Assembly: GCA_003214315.1 (NCBI GenBank)
Contig: QCLU01000010.1
Span: 1-62,427 of the forward strand
DNA length: 62,427 nucleotides
Direction: 5' to 3'
Source of the DNA: Prochlorococcus sp. AG-418-D13
Lineage (GTDB): Bacteria > Cyanobacteriota > Cyanobacteriia > PCC-6307 > Cyanobiaceae
The notes below the pieces were generated by a model, which was not told where the DNA came from, did no database searches, and was given only the letters and a program-made list of their open reading frames with translations. Both the position numbers and the translations under genes were made by a program. This document shows positions 43,173-54,221 of this stretch, one piece after another (positions within the stretch are counted from its first letter, which is position 1; every line of letters begins with the position of its first letter).

Positions 43173-44813
43173 TTGGATATAAGTCCTTATGATGCAATAG
43201 TTGTTGGTTCTGGAGCTACAGGAGGAATAGCAGCACTTACATTGGCAGAAAAAGGGATCAAAGTTTTAGTAATAGAAGCAGGGCCTCAAATTAAAAGGCA
43301 TGAAGCTAGTAATAATGAGCCAAAAAGTACATTAAAAAGATTATCAGGAGTTTTAACAAAAAAACATGCCAATCAATGCCAACATCCTGGTTATTGGAAA
43401 AATAATCCTGACTTATATTCAAATGAATTGAAGCATCCTTATGACTTCCCCAAAAAAAAGCCATTTCTTTGGACCCAAGGTAAGCAATATGGGGGGAGAT
43501 CATTAACGTGGGGAGGCATAACGTTAAGACTTTCCTCAGAAGATTTTCATCCGGCTAAAAAAGACGGCTTCGGACCAAACTGGCCTATTTCGTACGAAGA
43601 ACTTTCCCCTCACTATGATTTTATTGAAAATTTTTGTGGAATTTATGGACGTAAAGATGATATCAATGAAGTCCCGAACGGTAAATATATTGGTGAAATT
43701 CCTCTTACAGAAAACGAAAATGTTTTTGGCAGCAAAGTTAAATCAAAATTAAACTATCCATTTATCCAATCAAGAGGATTTGACCGAAATTCATCAGTAA
43801 AAGAAAAAAAATGGCCTAAGTCCTCAAGCGTAGGAACCTCTTTAAAAAAAGCTTTAGATACTGGAAATGTACAAATAATCTCTAATTACCTAGTGGAGTC
43901 ATTTGAGATTAACAAGATAACAGAGATTGCCTCAAAACTAACTATTGTAAACCTAGAAAATGGACACAAAGAAGTATTGGATTGTGATTTAATTCTTCTT
44001 TGCGCATCAACAATTTCAACACTGAGAATACTCCTGAATTCAGAATATAAATCTAGTTCCTCAGGTTTTAAAGATAATTCTGGGAAATTAGGTAAATACC
44101 TTATGGACCATATATCTATCTGTAGATTTTTTTCAGTCCTAAAAACAAAAAACTCAGAAAAACAATTAGATAATCCTCTCGATCTTTCTGGAGCAGGAAG
44201 CTTCTTTATTCCATTCGGTTCAAATTTACCAAAAATTGACGATATAAATTTCCATAGAGGTTATGGAATTTGGGGGGCAATTGATCGATTAGGGATACCT
44301 AAATTTTTGCAAAAAGACACAAACACATCAATTGGCTTTCTTATCGCACATGGCGAAGTACTTCCTAGAGAGAAAAACTCAGTTTCTCTCTCAAAAAAAA
44401 CAGATGAATGGGGTATCCCAATTCCCCACATTGAATTCGAATGGAGCGAGAATGAATTAAAAATGGCAAAACATATGGAAAACACAATACGAAAATCAAT
44501 AAAAGCTGCAAATGGAGAAATAAAAAATATTGATGAACTCATAAACATCCCACTAGGGAGTTTATTTACAAAAAATTTGATCGCACTCTCAAATGATCCC
44601 CCTCCCCCGGGATATTACATACATGAAGTAGGAGGCGCACCAATGGGAACTAATGAAGAAAATAGCGTGGTTGATAAATTTAATAGAATATGGAGATGTA
44701 AAAATGTACTTGTGCTCGATGGAGCGTGCTGGCCAACTTCATCTTGGCAAAGCCCCACACTTACAATGATGGCCTTGTGTAGAAGAGCGTGCCTAAATAT
44801 TAAAAAGATTTAG
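43173..44813 (+). CDS. GMC-type FAD oxidoreductase
   Basis: 546 residues from TTG. The N-terminal FAD site is DAIVVGSGATGGIAALTLAEKGIKVLVIEAG. Next come GGRSLTWGGITLRLS and WPISYEELSPHYD. The C-terminal domain has HEVGGAPMGTNEENSVVD and LVLDGACWPTSSWQSPTLTMMAL, with the active-site His near HEVGG. GMC enzymes oxidise alcohols, sugars or sterols; the substrate here is unknown. Its 3' end overlaps the DUF2811 gene by 14 bp. Confidence 0.88.
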   Translation: MDISPYDAIVVGSGATGGIAALTLAEKGIKVLVIEAGPQIKRHEASNNEPKSTLKRLSGVLTKKHANQCQHPGYWKNNPDLYSNELKHPYDFPKKKPFLWTQGKQYGGRSLTWGGITLRLSSEDFHPAKKDGFGPNWPISYEELSPHYDFIENFCGIYGRKDDINEVPNGKYIGEIPLTENENVFGSKVKSKLNYPFIQSRGFDRNSSVKEKKWPKSSSVGTSLKKALDTGNVQIISNYLVESFEINKITEIASKLTIVNLENGHKEVLDCDLILLCASTISTLRILLNSEYKSSSSGFKDNSGKLGKYLMDHISICRFFSVLKTKNSEKQLDNPLDLSGAGSFFIPFGSNLPKIDDINFHRGYGIWGAIDRLGIPKFLQKDTNTSIGFLIAHGEVLPREKNSVSLSKKTDEWGIPIPHIEFEWSENELKMAKHMENTIRKSIKAANGEIKNIDELINIPLGSLFTKNLIALSNDPPPPGYYIHEVGGAPMGTNEENSVVDKFNRIWRCKNVLVLDGACWPTSSWQSPTLTMMALCRRACLNIKKI

Positions 44814-45057
44814 AGGGAGTAAATAGTTGATTTAAATAAATTTCTGACACAGAATTATCAGTACATCCGTTTTGAACCAGAAAAGTAGCTAATGCTGAAT
44901 TTATAAGCTTATATTGATCCCAAGTTGGGTTACTTAATACGAAATCTTTCATAGTGTTATAGAGAGTTTCTGAAAGCTCTGTCTCTAAAGAAACTTTATT
45001 TAAAGAGCACTCGGCAAGTTTCTTATCAGTTAAATTTGATTCTCTGATTTGATCCAT
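44800..45057 (-). CDS. DUF2811-family small protein
   Basis: 85 residues with the DUF2811 core VSLETELSETLYNTMKDFVLSNPTWDQYKLINSALATFLVQNG at about 22-64. The preceding 20 residues may not all be translated, since family members often start nearer VSLE. Cyanobacterial, function unknown. Convergent overlap with the GMC gene. Confidence 0.75.
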   Translation of the reverse strand: MDQIRESNLTDKKLAECSLNKVSLETELSETLYNTMKDFVLSNPTWDQYKLINSALATFLVQNGCTDNSVSEIYLNQLFTPSKSF

Positions 45058-45229
45058 AAATTTACATTTCTTACATAAATATAATGATGTTTTTTTCTAA
45101 AAATATCAAAAAAATTCTGCCAGTAAACTTTTCAAATTATCAAATGAGACTCATGTTATAATTTGTTTTTTTTGAAATTTACTTTTTAAATAAGGAAATT
45201 GATTAAATTTTAAAAAAAAGTCAACAATA

Positions 45230-45388
45230 ATGTTGAAGTCCTGTTTTTTTTTAAAACTGCTGGCATTTCTAATCCAATGTGGATTTGGACGTGGAAAACA
45301 ACCTTTAAATTGTGGAAAATCTAGTTCTAAATACTTTCAAGATTTTATATTAAGAATACTTATACATACTGAGTCTATCAAGACTTAG
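45230..45388 (+). CDS. Possible small exported peptide (52 aa)
   Basis: ATG 45230 to TAG 45388. MLKSCFFLKLLAFLIQC gives a short signal or lipoprotein-like start, then a Gly/Lys-rich and polar tail. A TATAAT lies upstream at 45156-45161. This stretch would otherwise be a 350-bp gap. There is no recognisable family, and it may be chance. Confidence 0.35.
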   Translation: MLKSCFFLKLLAFLIQCGFGRGKQPLNCGKSSSKYFQDFILRILIHTESIKT

Positions 45389-45408
45389 GCGAGAAAGAGA
45401 CAGATGAT

Positions 45409-46641
45409 TCAGCTATTTTCAATGGATTTTCTTAAGATTTGATCTTCATTAGGCAAGAGAAGCGTGACAGGTCCCAAAGGATGCTTTGAATTTGGATAAA
45501 TACTATGGTGATGGTGATGGTGATTATGTTCATGTTGATGAGCCTCGACATGTTCATTTTCTAGGTAATCACCTTCTCCTCGGTTTGATTTTTCTTGGTT
45601 ATGAGTTGGGATTTGATTTTGTATTTCGCAAGCACCATTACATTCAGGATCACATAAATCACAGCTTATACCCAAGCCCTCTACATGGTCATGATGACTT
45701 TCTTGTACCATTCCGACTTCTTTTTCAAAGCCAAATAAATTTGATCTATATTTACAAGTTGAACAATTCATAAAATTCTTACCTTCGTTATTAATAATCT
45801 CTTCAATTCTTTCTACAAAAGTGTCGACCACATAAGGCTGTGATGAAAGATATTTTGCATGTATAAATGAAATCTTCGGATTATTAATGGCAACTAAATC
45901 ACTTTGCCTTTTTATTCTTGTGACAAGTACGCCTGAGAAAAGGAAATAAGGGAAAATAATTATATTTTTATAACCAAGTCTCACAACATTTTTCAAGCCA
46001 GGTTCAACAAGAGGAAAAGTTACTCCAGAGAAAACTGTTTCCCCCCAGCCTAAACCAATACCCTCTACGATCATTCTCGTAATTTTTGAAACATTGGAAT
46101 TCGCATCTGGGTCAGAAGAACCTCTACCAACAACCACCAATAATGATTCTTCAGGTTTGAGAGAATTATTTTGTCTAAATACATCTTTAACTCTTTCACA
46201 AGCTGCACTGATCATTAAATTATTAATGCCTAATTCTCTTCCATAAATTATTTCAATACCTGTCTTACTTGAATAATTAATAAGCAAGCTAGGTATATCA
46301 TTTTTTACATGGCCAGCAGCGAAGAGCATTGCGGGTATTGCAATTACTTTTTTTATAGAAAGATCTCTTAACTTGTCTAGAGCATCAACAAGTGAAGGTT
46401 TAGCGAATTCCAAGAAACCATATTCAACTAAAATGTTTGGATATCTTTTTTGGATAAACTTAGTTAATTCTTGAAATTCAGTAATGGCTAGTTTATTTCT
46501 ACTCCCGTGTCCACATATAAGTATCGCGACTTGATTATTTAACTTCAAATCTAAATTATCCAAAATCAAGTTATTACTTATACCATAATAGTAAAGAACA
46601 ATATTATGTAGTGAAAAATAATAATTTGCTTGAAGTTCCAA
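45409..46641 (-). CDS. cbiX: CbiX-type sirohydrochlorin chelatase with metal-rich tail
   Basis: About 385-410 residues. Two CbiX/SirB modules: ILICGHGSRNKLAITEF and GFLEFAKPSL first, then VVVGRGSSDPDANSNVSKI and FPYFLFSGVLVTRI. It inserts Co or Fe into sirohydrochlorin for B12 or sirohaem. The C-terminal extension has CSTC, CDLCDPECNGAC and a His run (HQHEHNHHHHHH), likely for metal storage or a cluster. The TTG start at 46641 overlaps the divergent gene by 31 bp; a TTG near 46570 is an alternative. Confidence 0.85.
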   Translation of the reverse strand: MELQANYYFSLHNIVLYYYGISNNLILDNLDLKLNNQVAILICGHGSRNKLAITEFQELTKFIQKRYPNILVEYGFLEFAKPSLVDALDKLRDLSIKKVIAIPAMLFAAGHVKNDIPSLLINYSSKTGIEIIYGRELGINNLMISAACERVKDVFRQNNSLKPEESLLVVVGRGSSDPDANSNVSKITRMIVEGIGLGWGETVFSGVTFPLVEPGLKNVVRLGYKNIIIFPYFLFSGVLVTRIKRQSDLVAINNPKISFIHAKYLSSQPYVVDTFVERIEEIINNEGKNFMNCSTCKYRSNLFGFEKEVGMVQESHHDHVEGLGISCDLCDPECNGACEIQNQIPTHNQEKSNRGEGDYLENEHVEAHQHEHNHHHHHHSIYPNSKHPLGPVTLLLPNEDQILRKSIENS

Positions 46642-47885
46642 ATATCAACTCAAAAGATGCAAAATTAAAGAAATTAATTTATGACGTTGATGACTCCTTA
46701 TTTAATAAGCATAACTACTCTAATGAAAAATTCGAGCACCTTTGCGTATGTAGTGGAGGTACAACCTCTAGCTGTGCAAAAAATGGTTTTACAACTCTTG
46801 ATCTAAGAAAAAATCACAGCAAAATTCACCTAGATAGAAAAACCAATTTAGTAACAATTGGAGGAGGAGTAATAATGGGGGATCTAGTAAATCATTTACA
46901 AAAACATAATCGAAGTTTTCCAATTGGACTTTCTAAACTTCCTGGAGCAGGCTATATACTTACTGGTGGAGTAAGCCCGCTAAGTAGAACCTACGGATTA
47001 GCCATTGATAATATTGAATCAATAAAAGGTTTCTTGGGTAATGGCACATTTATCTCTTTAAAAAAAAATCAAATAAATCCAGAAGAACAATTGATTTGGG
47101 AAGCAATTAAAGGCGCAGCACCCTTCTTCTCAATTATTACCGAAATAGAACTTAAGACTTTCCAATCTAATCCAATTAAAGTTATTGAGGGATTTGTAAA
47201 TCTAAATGAACTTTCAGAAATAATAAAACTATCAGAGGAATTTCCAGAAAATATTAGTCTTCAATGGATTTTTTCCAAAAAAATTTATATATATATTTTT
47301 GCTGAACTCAATAATTTAGAGGATAAAAGAACAGAAGAATACTTAATGCTTCTAGACAAATTTCCCGCTCTAGAAAAACAATTTTATGAAAACTTTAACA
47401 AAATTAATTTTTTTCCAAAGGAATTGAATTTATATGAGCTGAATGCAAATAACCATTCTGAGGTAATTAGTCTTCTTGGAGAAGATTTAAAAAATGATAT
47501 CCCAATTTTTATAAAATGTTTGAGTGAAATAATGGATAATAAACCTAATAATTCCTGTTATATTGCTTCTCAACAACTAGGTGGCAAAACTAAAAAGTCA
47601 AATCATGGAGCAAGCTTTTTTGTTCATAGAAAAAGTACTTGGAAACCATGGATATATGCATCATGGAAAAAAAATGATCTTCAAGAAAAAGAAGTCGCTC
47701 TGGAATGGATTTATAAATCATGGAGAAAGCTAAAAAGGTTTTATCCAAATATTCACTTAGCCCAATTGCATAATCATTTGAATTCTCATGAAGAAGAAAT
47801 TACATTAGCCTTTGGAAATAGAATGAATGAATTAAAAACTTTAAAGAATATTTTTGACCCACAAGGTATTTTGCCTCCTCTATAA
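46611..47885 (+). CDS. FAD-binding (PCMH-type) oxidase
   Basis: 424 residues from GTG. The N-terminal FAD domain has CSGGTTSSCAKNGFTTLDLRKN, VTIGGGVIMGDLVNHLQKH, LPGAGYILTGGVSPLSRTYGLAIDNIES and WEAIKGAAPFFSIITE. This is the berberine-bridge/p-cresol-methylhydroxylase-like fold. The C-terminal part is substrate-specific (RNMNEL...FDPQGILPP). The usual His-Cys covalent FAD ligands are not obvious. Substrate unknown. Divergent from cbiX. Confidence 0.8.
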   Translation: MKNNNLLEVPNINSKDAKLKKLIYDVDDSLFNKHNYSNEKFEHLCVCSGGTTSSCAKNGFTTLDLRKNHSKIHLDRKTNLVTIGGGVIMGDLVNHLQKHNRSFPIGLSKLPGAGYILTGGVSPLSRTYGLAIDNIESIKGFLGNGTFISLKKNQINPEEQLIWEAIKGAAPFFSIITEIELKTFQSNPIKVIEGFVNLNELSEIIKLSEEFPENISLQWIFSKKIYIYIFAELNNLEDKRTEEYLMLLDKFPALEKQFYENFNKINFFPKELNLYELNANNHSEVISLLGEDLKNDIPIFIKCLSEIMDNKPNNSCYIASQQLGGKTKKSNHGASFFVHRKSTWKPWIYASWKKNDLQEKEVALEWIYKSWRKLKRFYPNIHLAQLHNHLNSHEEEITLAFGNRMNELKTLKNIFDPQGILPPL

Positions 47886-47915
47886 GGTAACTTCTTAATT
47901 ATAAAGATACTTAAA

Positions 47916-49481
47916 ATGTCAAATTTCTCAAGATATTTATCTAAAAATTGGTTAGATGATCCAAAGTCAAATATTCTCTCTGGCTTAGTTGTTGCTTTTG
48001 CAATGATCCCAGAAGCAATTGCTTTTTCAGGTATAGCTGGTGTAGATCCTAAAGTTGGCCTTTTTGGTGCATTTTGCTTATCTATAACAATTGCGATTGT
48101 TGGAGGAAGAAGGGGGATGATCACTTCAGCCACAGGTTCTACAGCTCTTTTAATGACTGGACTTGTTGCTTATGGAGAATCACAAGCTCCTGGATTAGGA
48201 GTTCCATATCTTATTGCAGCTGGAATATTAACTGGAATATTACAAATTCTTTGGGGATATTTAAGACTTGCCTACCAAATGCGATTCGTTCCAACAGGAG
48301 TATTAAGTGGATTTGTAAATGCATTGGCACTTTTAATATTTCAAGCACAACTACCTCAGTTAGGAATAGGTATTAAAGAATCAAAAGGATTAGTTGAACA
48401 AACTACCAGTCAATATCCAATTAACTCTCAGATTCCAGTAGTTTGGATTCTTGTAATCCTAGGATTAGTAATTATCTATGGGCTTCCAAAAATCACAAAA
48501 GTAGTCCCTTCTCAACTTATCGCAATAGTAGTAATTACTCTTATGAGTATATTCTTTAATCTAGATGTTCCAACAGTTAGCGATTTGGGTAAATTACCTG
48601 ATGGATTACCAAGTATTTCTCTCCCTTTTGGATCAATAGAAAATGGGAAAGTACCTTTTAGTCTTGAAACATTAGGGATAATTTTACCTACTTCACTTGC
48701 AATATCTCTCGTAGGTTTAATGGAAACCTTTTTAACTCAAGACATTTTAGACGATGTAACTGATACAAGTTCTAATAAAAATAAAGAAGCAAGAGGACAG
48801 GGAATAGCGAATATTGTGGCATCCTTATTTGGTGGGATGGCAGGATGTGCCTTAGTTGGGCAATCTGTTATGAATACTGAAAATGGTGGCAAATCTAGAT
48901 TATCAACCCTCTCCTCAGGTATATCTTTACTAATTATGATTATCCTCTTGAAGTCTTGGATTGGAGCAATACCAATGGCTGCTTTAGTAGCAATCATGAT
49001 AACAATCGCAATCAGTACAGCAGATATAAATGGATTAAAAAATATTAGAAAGATACCTAAAAGCGATACTGCAGTAATGCTTATGACATTTGCAGTTACA
49101 ATGCTTACAAAACCTCATAACCTTGCGCTTGGAGTTATTGCAGGAGTTGCATTAGCTGCAATTCTTTTCAGCAGAAAAGTCGCAAAAGTTATAACTGTCT
49201 CAAGAGCTAAAGAAAATAATTTGACTACTTACAAAGTAAAAGGACAATTATTTTTTGTAAGTAAAATTTATTTTTTACAAGGATTTGATATTCATGAACA
49301 TCCTGAAAATATTGTAATTGATATGTCTTCAGCTCATATTTGGGATCAAAGTGGTGTTGTTGCTCTTGAGCAAATTATTAGAAAATTCCAGAATGGTGGT
49401 TCTAAAGTTGAAATTGTAGGATTAAATAAAGAAAGTCTTAACTTATTTGAAAGACTAGGTGGTATTGAAAGCGCTCATTAA
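47916..49481 (+). CDS. SulP-family anion transporter (BicA-like)
   Basis: 521 residues, about 11-12 membrane spans, with the SulP opening IPEAIAFSGIAGVDPKVGLFGAF, the core GQSVMNTENGGKSRLSTLSSG, and a C-terminal STAS domain (about 425-520: HPENIVIDMSSAHIWDQSGVVALEQI). SulP proteins of marine cyanobacteria include the sodium-dependent bicarbonate transporter BicA and sulfate carriers. Which anion is moved here is not decided by sequence. Convergent with metA, 5 bp apart. Confidence 0.88.
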   Translation: MSNFSRYLSKNWLDDPKSNILSGLVVAFAMIPEAIAFSGIAGVDPKVGLFGAFCLSITIAIVGGRRGMITSATGSTALLMTGLVAYGESQAPGLGVPYLIAAGILTGILQILWGYLRLAYQMRFVPTGVLSGFVNALALLIFQAQLPQLGIGIKESKGLVEQTTSQYPINSQIPVVWILVILGLVIIYGLPKITKVVPSQLIAIVVITLMSIFFNLDVPTVSDLGKLPDGLPSISLPFGSIENGKVPFSLETLGIILPTSLAISLVGLMETFLTQDILDDVTDTSSNKNKEARGQGIANIVASLFGGMAGCALVGQSVMNTENGGKSRLSTLSSGISLLIMIILLKSWIGAIPMAALVAIMITIAISTADINGLKNIRKIPKSDTAVMLMTFAVTMLTKPHNLALGVIAGVALAAILFSRKVAKVITVSRAKENNLTTYKVKGQLFFVSKIYFLQGFDIHEHPENIVIDMSSAHIWDQSGVVALEQIIRKFQNGGSKVEIVGLNKESLNLFERLGGIESAH

Positions 49482-49486
49482 AAAAG

Positions 49487-50377
49487 TTAATTAAGACTAA
49501 CTTGTTGATAACAAAACCAAAGCCATTGCTGAAAAAGCAAATTCCTATGAGATCTCCAAGCGGTTTTTGAACTATTTAGATCGAAATTTTCAGGAGGAGG
49601 TACATCTCCCTTTTCTTTATCTCTTTCAATTTCACTAATAATTCTACGCACCGTATATTCAGGATGACCTAAATGCATAAGCTGTTTTTGATCATAAGAT
49701 TCAAATATTGTATATCCAACGTTTTCCCCATAAGCCAACAAATTCAATTTCCCTTCTTTTTGAGCCTTCTCCATTTCCAAATCTGGTAATCCCGCAAATC
49801 TACTTTGAGGACATATAAATTCATCATCTTGTGTACCCATCAAAGGGTGTCCAGGAACAAGACTTTTTAGGGGGAATACCCCAAATAATTTCCTATCAAA
49901 AACTTGCTTATCAACCCCTGCCAAATAAGCCAGCGCAAAGCCCGCCCAACATAATCCAAGAGTACTCGCACAAGAATTTCTGGCTTCATTTACAATTTTC
50001 ACAAATTCATCCCAATACTTAACCTCCTGAAAGGCTAGGTGTTCAATAGGTGCTCCAGTAATAATGATTCCATCTAACGGTTCTGGATTATTTGCTTCTT
50101 CCCAAGTTATATAAAGATTATTTAGATGATTAAGATCCCATGTTTTATAAGAGTGAGTTTCAAGCTTTATCCAAACTGGCTCAATTTGAAGAGGAGATAA
50201 ACCAAGTGGATGTAGTAAGTTAAATTCATACTGCTTGCCAAGAGGCATGATATTTAAAATACCAATCCTAAGAGGTCGTATATCCTGTCTTTTTGCCAAT
50301 TCTGGTTCGATCCAAGATATATGATTTTTCTCAACATCACTAATCTTGTGATAGTTACTAGGAATTATTAAAGCCAA
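49487..50377 (-). CDS. metA: Homoserine O-acetyltransferase (MetA type)
   Basis: 296 residues of the MetA family with the nucleophile Cys in STLGLCWAGFALAYLAG, GHPEYT near the end and ITGAPIEHLAFQEVKYW. MetA enzymes using acetyl-CoA carry Glu where succinyl-type enzymes have Gly in this loop (from memory, position 111 in E. coli). Here the loop reads APIEH, so O-acetylhomoserine is the likely product. That matches the O-acetylhomoserine sulfhydrylase just upstream (13 bp), one operon for methionine synthesis. Confidence 0.92.
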   Translation of the reverse strand: MALIIPSNYHKISDVEKNHISWIEPELAKRQDIRPLRIGILNIMPLGKQYEFNLLHPLGLSPLQIEPVWIKLETHSYKTWDLNHLNNLYITWEEANNPEPLDGIIITGAPIEHLAFQEVKYWDEFVKIVNEARNSCASTLGLCWAGFALAYLAGVDKQVFDRKLFGVFPLKSLVPGHPLMGTQDDEFICPQSRFAGLPDLEMEKAQKEGKLNLLAYGENVGYTIFESYDQKQLMHLGHPEYTVRRIISEIERDKEKGDVPPPENFDLNSSKTAWRSHRNLLFQQWLWFCYQQVSLN

Positions 50378-50390
50378 TAAATCTCCTTTC

Positions 50391-51725
<1,335 letters not shown>

Positions 51726-51764
51726 TTAAATAATCCTATTATCTATTTAACTTAAAAAAGTCCC

Positions 51765-51781
51765 AAAAAAAAAAAAAAAAA
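51765..51781. repeat. A17/T17 homopolymer
   Basis: Seventeen consecutive A between the metY start (51719) and the end of the 51791 gene. It lies where the metY promoter or upstream terminator T-run would be. Length is prone to slippage or assembly error. Confidence 0.8.
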
Positions 51782-51790
51782 GATAAATAT

Positions 51791-52450
51791 TTATAAATCC
51801 TTTTTTAATGAAGGGTAATTATCTTTCATATATAAACTCAAATCCTCATTTATCGCAGATCTGAGATTCTCAATATTTTCAGAATCTATTATTGGAAAAG
51901 TTTTATTAGCTTCAGGATCTTTTTCAGTAATTGATTTCCAATTCTTACTAACATTTTTTTCCGAGTTGTTTAGAACATCATCAAAATTGAAAACCTTGTC
52001 GTTGTTTTTAGCGTCAAATTCGCTAAAAGCTTTATTTATGATCTCCTTTCTATTTTCAAATAGATTTTTGGCTTTTAAAGTATCTGGAATACCCATAACT
52101 GGTTGTAATTCCTTAAGAAGTTTTATTTCCTCTTCAATTAAGAGTTTCCAAACACTTTGTTTATTTTTTGGAAGATAAGAATTACTAAAAATATTAATTT
52201 CATCCAGGTAAAAATTTAACCATAAATAATATGATTTTTCTTCAATATTTTTTCTAACTGATAACTTTTTATTTTGGATCTTTGGAAGTAACTTTTCTGC
52301 TTTCTTTAAAAACTGTCTGTCTTCTCTTTCTAAATTTATTAATCCCCATCTTTGACTGTAGTCCCATAAATCTTCGTATCTTGTTAAATCTTCTTGATTC
52401 CAACCAAGAGCTTTCAGTTCATGAGAACGATGTGATAATTCCTTTTTCAA
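51791..52450 (-). CDS. Conserved-looking soluble hypothetical protein
   Basis: 219 residues, highly charged and helical. The N-terminus has SHRSHELKALGWNQEDLTRYEDLWDYSQRWG, then EREDRQFLKKAEKLLPKIQ. No membrane span, signal or catalytic motif is visible. The family is probably cyanobacterial; function unknown. It is upstream of metY on the same strand with a 71-bp gap. Confidence 0.65.
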   Translation of the reverse strand: MKKELSHRSHELKALGWNQEDLTRYEDLWDYSQRWGLINLEREDRQFLKKAEKLLPKIQNKKLSVRKNIEEKSYYLWLNFYLDEINIFSNSYLPKNKQSVWKLLIEEEIKLLKELQPVMGIPDTLKAKNLFENRKEIINKAFSEFDAKNNDKVFNFDDVLNNSEKNVSKNWKSITEKDPEANKTFPIIDSENIENLRSAINEDLSLYMKDNYPSLKKDL

Positions 52451-52542
52451 AAAAACCTTTTAAAACCATAATAATTCTAACTCCGCAATCAAGATTAGTA
52501 AATAAATGAAGAACTTAACTTTTTAGTAAATTAAATAAATAA

Positions 52543-54051
52543 TCAATTATTAAAATAATTATTGATTATTTTCAATACATTGATATAGCTTGGATATTTT
52601 TTAGAAATTTGATTACTATATTCATTTTTTTTAATATGATTTTCCTCTTTGTTAATAAACAATTTCTTGTAAAGATTTTCAATATCATTAAAAAGATAAT
52701 CTCCTTTTAATTTTTCATTTAATTCTAAAGATAATTCAGATTTCACAGATTCCTGGCAAAAATTAGTGATTTCTTCTGAACTAATTAAAACCTTATAAAT
52801 TTCTTTTTTTTCTTCTGAATTAGCATTAAAGCATAAATAAATAAGATTAATCATTGAACAAATATTATTTTTGATTTTGAATTCTTTATAAATATCTGGC
52901 CAAAATTTTAAAGATTTTAGACCTTCTAAACCTCCTTGACTGAGAGAGTATTTATTACACCAATTTACAAATTCTGAGACATCTTTTGGACATCTATTGA
53001 GTTGCAAAAGCATATCTGATAAAACTTGTCCTGCTTGAAAATTACGAGTTGGTTTTCCTTCAGTTGGTAGAGTCATACTCCCTAAGACATCAGCCTTAAC
53101 AGCATTTAATTGAGAAAAAGTATAATCTCCTTTTTCACAAAATTTATCATTAATTATTTCCTTTGCACTTATTATTTCTTCACCATAACCAAGTTCTTTT
53201 AATGAAAGATATTTATTTTCTAATTTATTTTCTTTTCTAACTTGTAATGATACAGATGCGGCCTGATCTAAACATTGAGTTAACAAAATCGTATTAATGG
53301 TAGGTAGCATTCCTGGCTTATCGGAATGAAAGTTATTTACAAAACCTGCAAATATTGATGAGATATTTTTTATTGATTTTATGTATTGACATTCAATATT
53401 ATGAACTCCAGGAGAAACTTGAATTTTCGGGGACAATTGATTCAAAATGCGAGCTCCTATTAAAGCAGTTAGGGCATCAGGATGGCAGAAATTTGCAGTA
53501 AAACTATCATTAGGATTTCGTAAAGCTCCGTGACGATGGAATCCTGTAAAAAAAGCTAAATTTGGATATTTATTACAGAGAATAAAAGGATTTTTACTTT
53601 TATTGTCCAAGCAAAAAGAACCGACGAGACAGCCAAGAACCACATTTTCTCTTTTTAAAGTTTTTCTGAGTTCTAAAGCATGTTTAACATCATCTTTTAT
53701 GTGATTACTGTTTGAAGCAAGAATAACTATCTCACATTCCAAGAGAAGATCTTTTAGATCAAAGGCCTTTCTTTTTCCCTCTACAGAATAATGTCCCATT
53801 CTCTTAATCTTTTCAATAATCTCATTATCCATATCAGAAAGAACATCATTTGAGAAAGCACCTAACAAATCTCTATCTTTCCTAGGAGCTAAGAGAATAT
53901 TATTTGATTTTCCATGCAAAGCACAGTTGTATGCTAATGATGCAGGATACAAACCAACACTGTAGAATCCAACTTTGCTGTTCCCTATACCATCAATCAA
54001 TGAATAAAAATATTTTTCATCATTTATGTTTTCTATGAAATTATTCTTCAT
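52543..54051 (-). CDS. GpsA-like NAD-dependent dehydrogenase fold protein
   Basis: 502 residues. The N-terminal Rossmann part at about 25-190 has SKVGFYSVGLYPASLAYNCALHG and CEIVILASNSNHIKDDV. The C-terminal part recalls glycerol-3-phosphate dehydrogenase: QYIKSIKNISSIFAGFVNNF (compare ALKNVIAIAAG), MLPTINTILLTQCLDQAASVSLQV, and LGSMTLPTEGKPTRNFQAG. It is longer than GpsA (about 330), with an extra C-terminal 130 residues. It is divergent from the glucosylglycerol-phosphatase-like gene, so it might supply or sense glycerol-3-phosphate for that pathway; tentative. Confidence 0.55.
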   Translation of the reverse strand: MKNNFIENINDEKYFYSLIDGIGNSKVGFYSVGLYPASLAYNCALHGKSNNILLAPRKDRDLLGAFSNDVLSDMDNEIIEKIKRMGHYSVEGKRKAFDLKDLLLECEIVILASNSNHIKDDVKHALELRKTLKRENVVLGCLVGSFCLDNKSKNPFILCNKYPNLAFFTGFHRHGALRNPNDSFTANFCHPDALTALIGARILNQLSPKIQVSPGVHNIECQYIKSIKNISSIFAGFVNNFHSDKPGMLPTINTILLTQCLDQAASVSLQVRKENKLENKYLSLKELGYGEEIISAKEIINDKFCEKGDYTFSQLNAVKADVLGSMTLPTEGKPTRNFQAGQVLSDMLLQLNRCPKDVSEFVNWCNKYSLSQGGLEGLKSLKFWPDIYKEFKIKNNICSMINLIYLCFNANSEEKKEIYKVLISSEEITNFCQESVKSELSLELNEKLKGDYLFNDIENLYKKLFINKEENHIKKNEYSNQISKKYPSYINVLKIINNYFNN

Positions 54052-54221
54052 TTTTGGAAATTCTTGATAATTTTTTTAATTTCTTACCCTTAACAACATT
54101 TTTCTACATTAAAGCAATTTTTGACCATAGCAAATTATTTATTGTAAATATTGAATTTTTTAATTTATAATTTCTTAAAAAGAAATCTATAAAAATAGAA
54201 ATAATTATAAATATGGAATAT

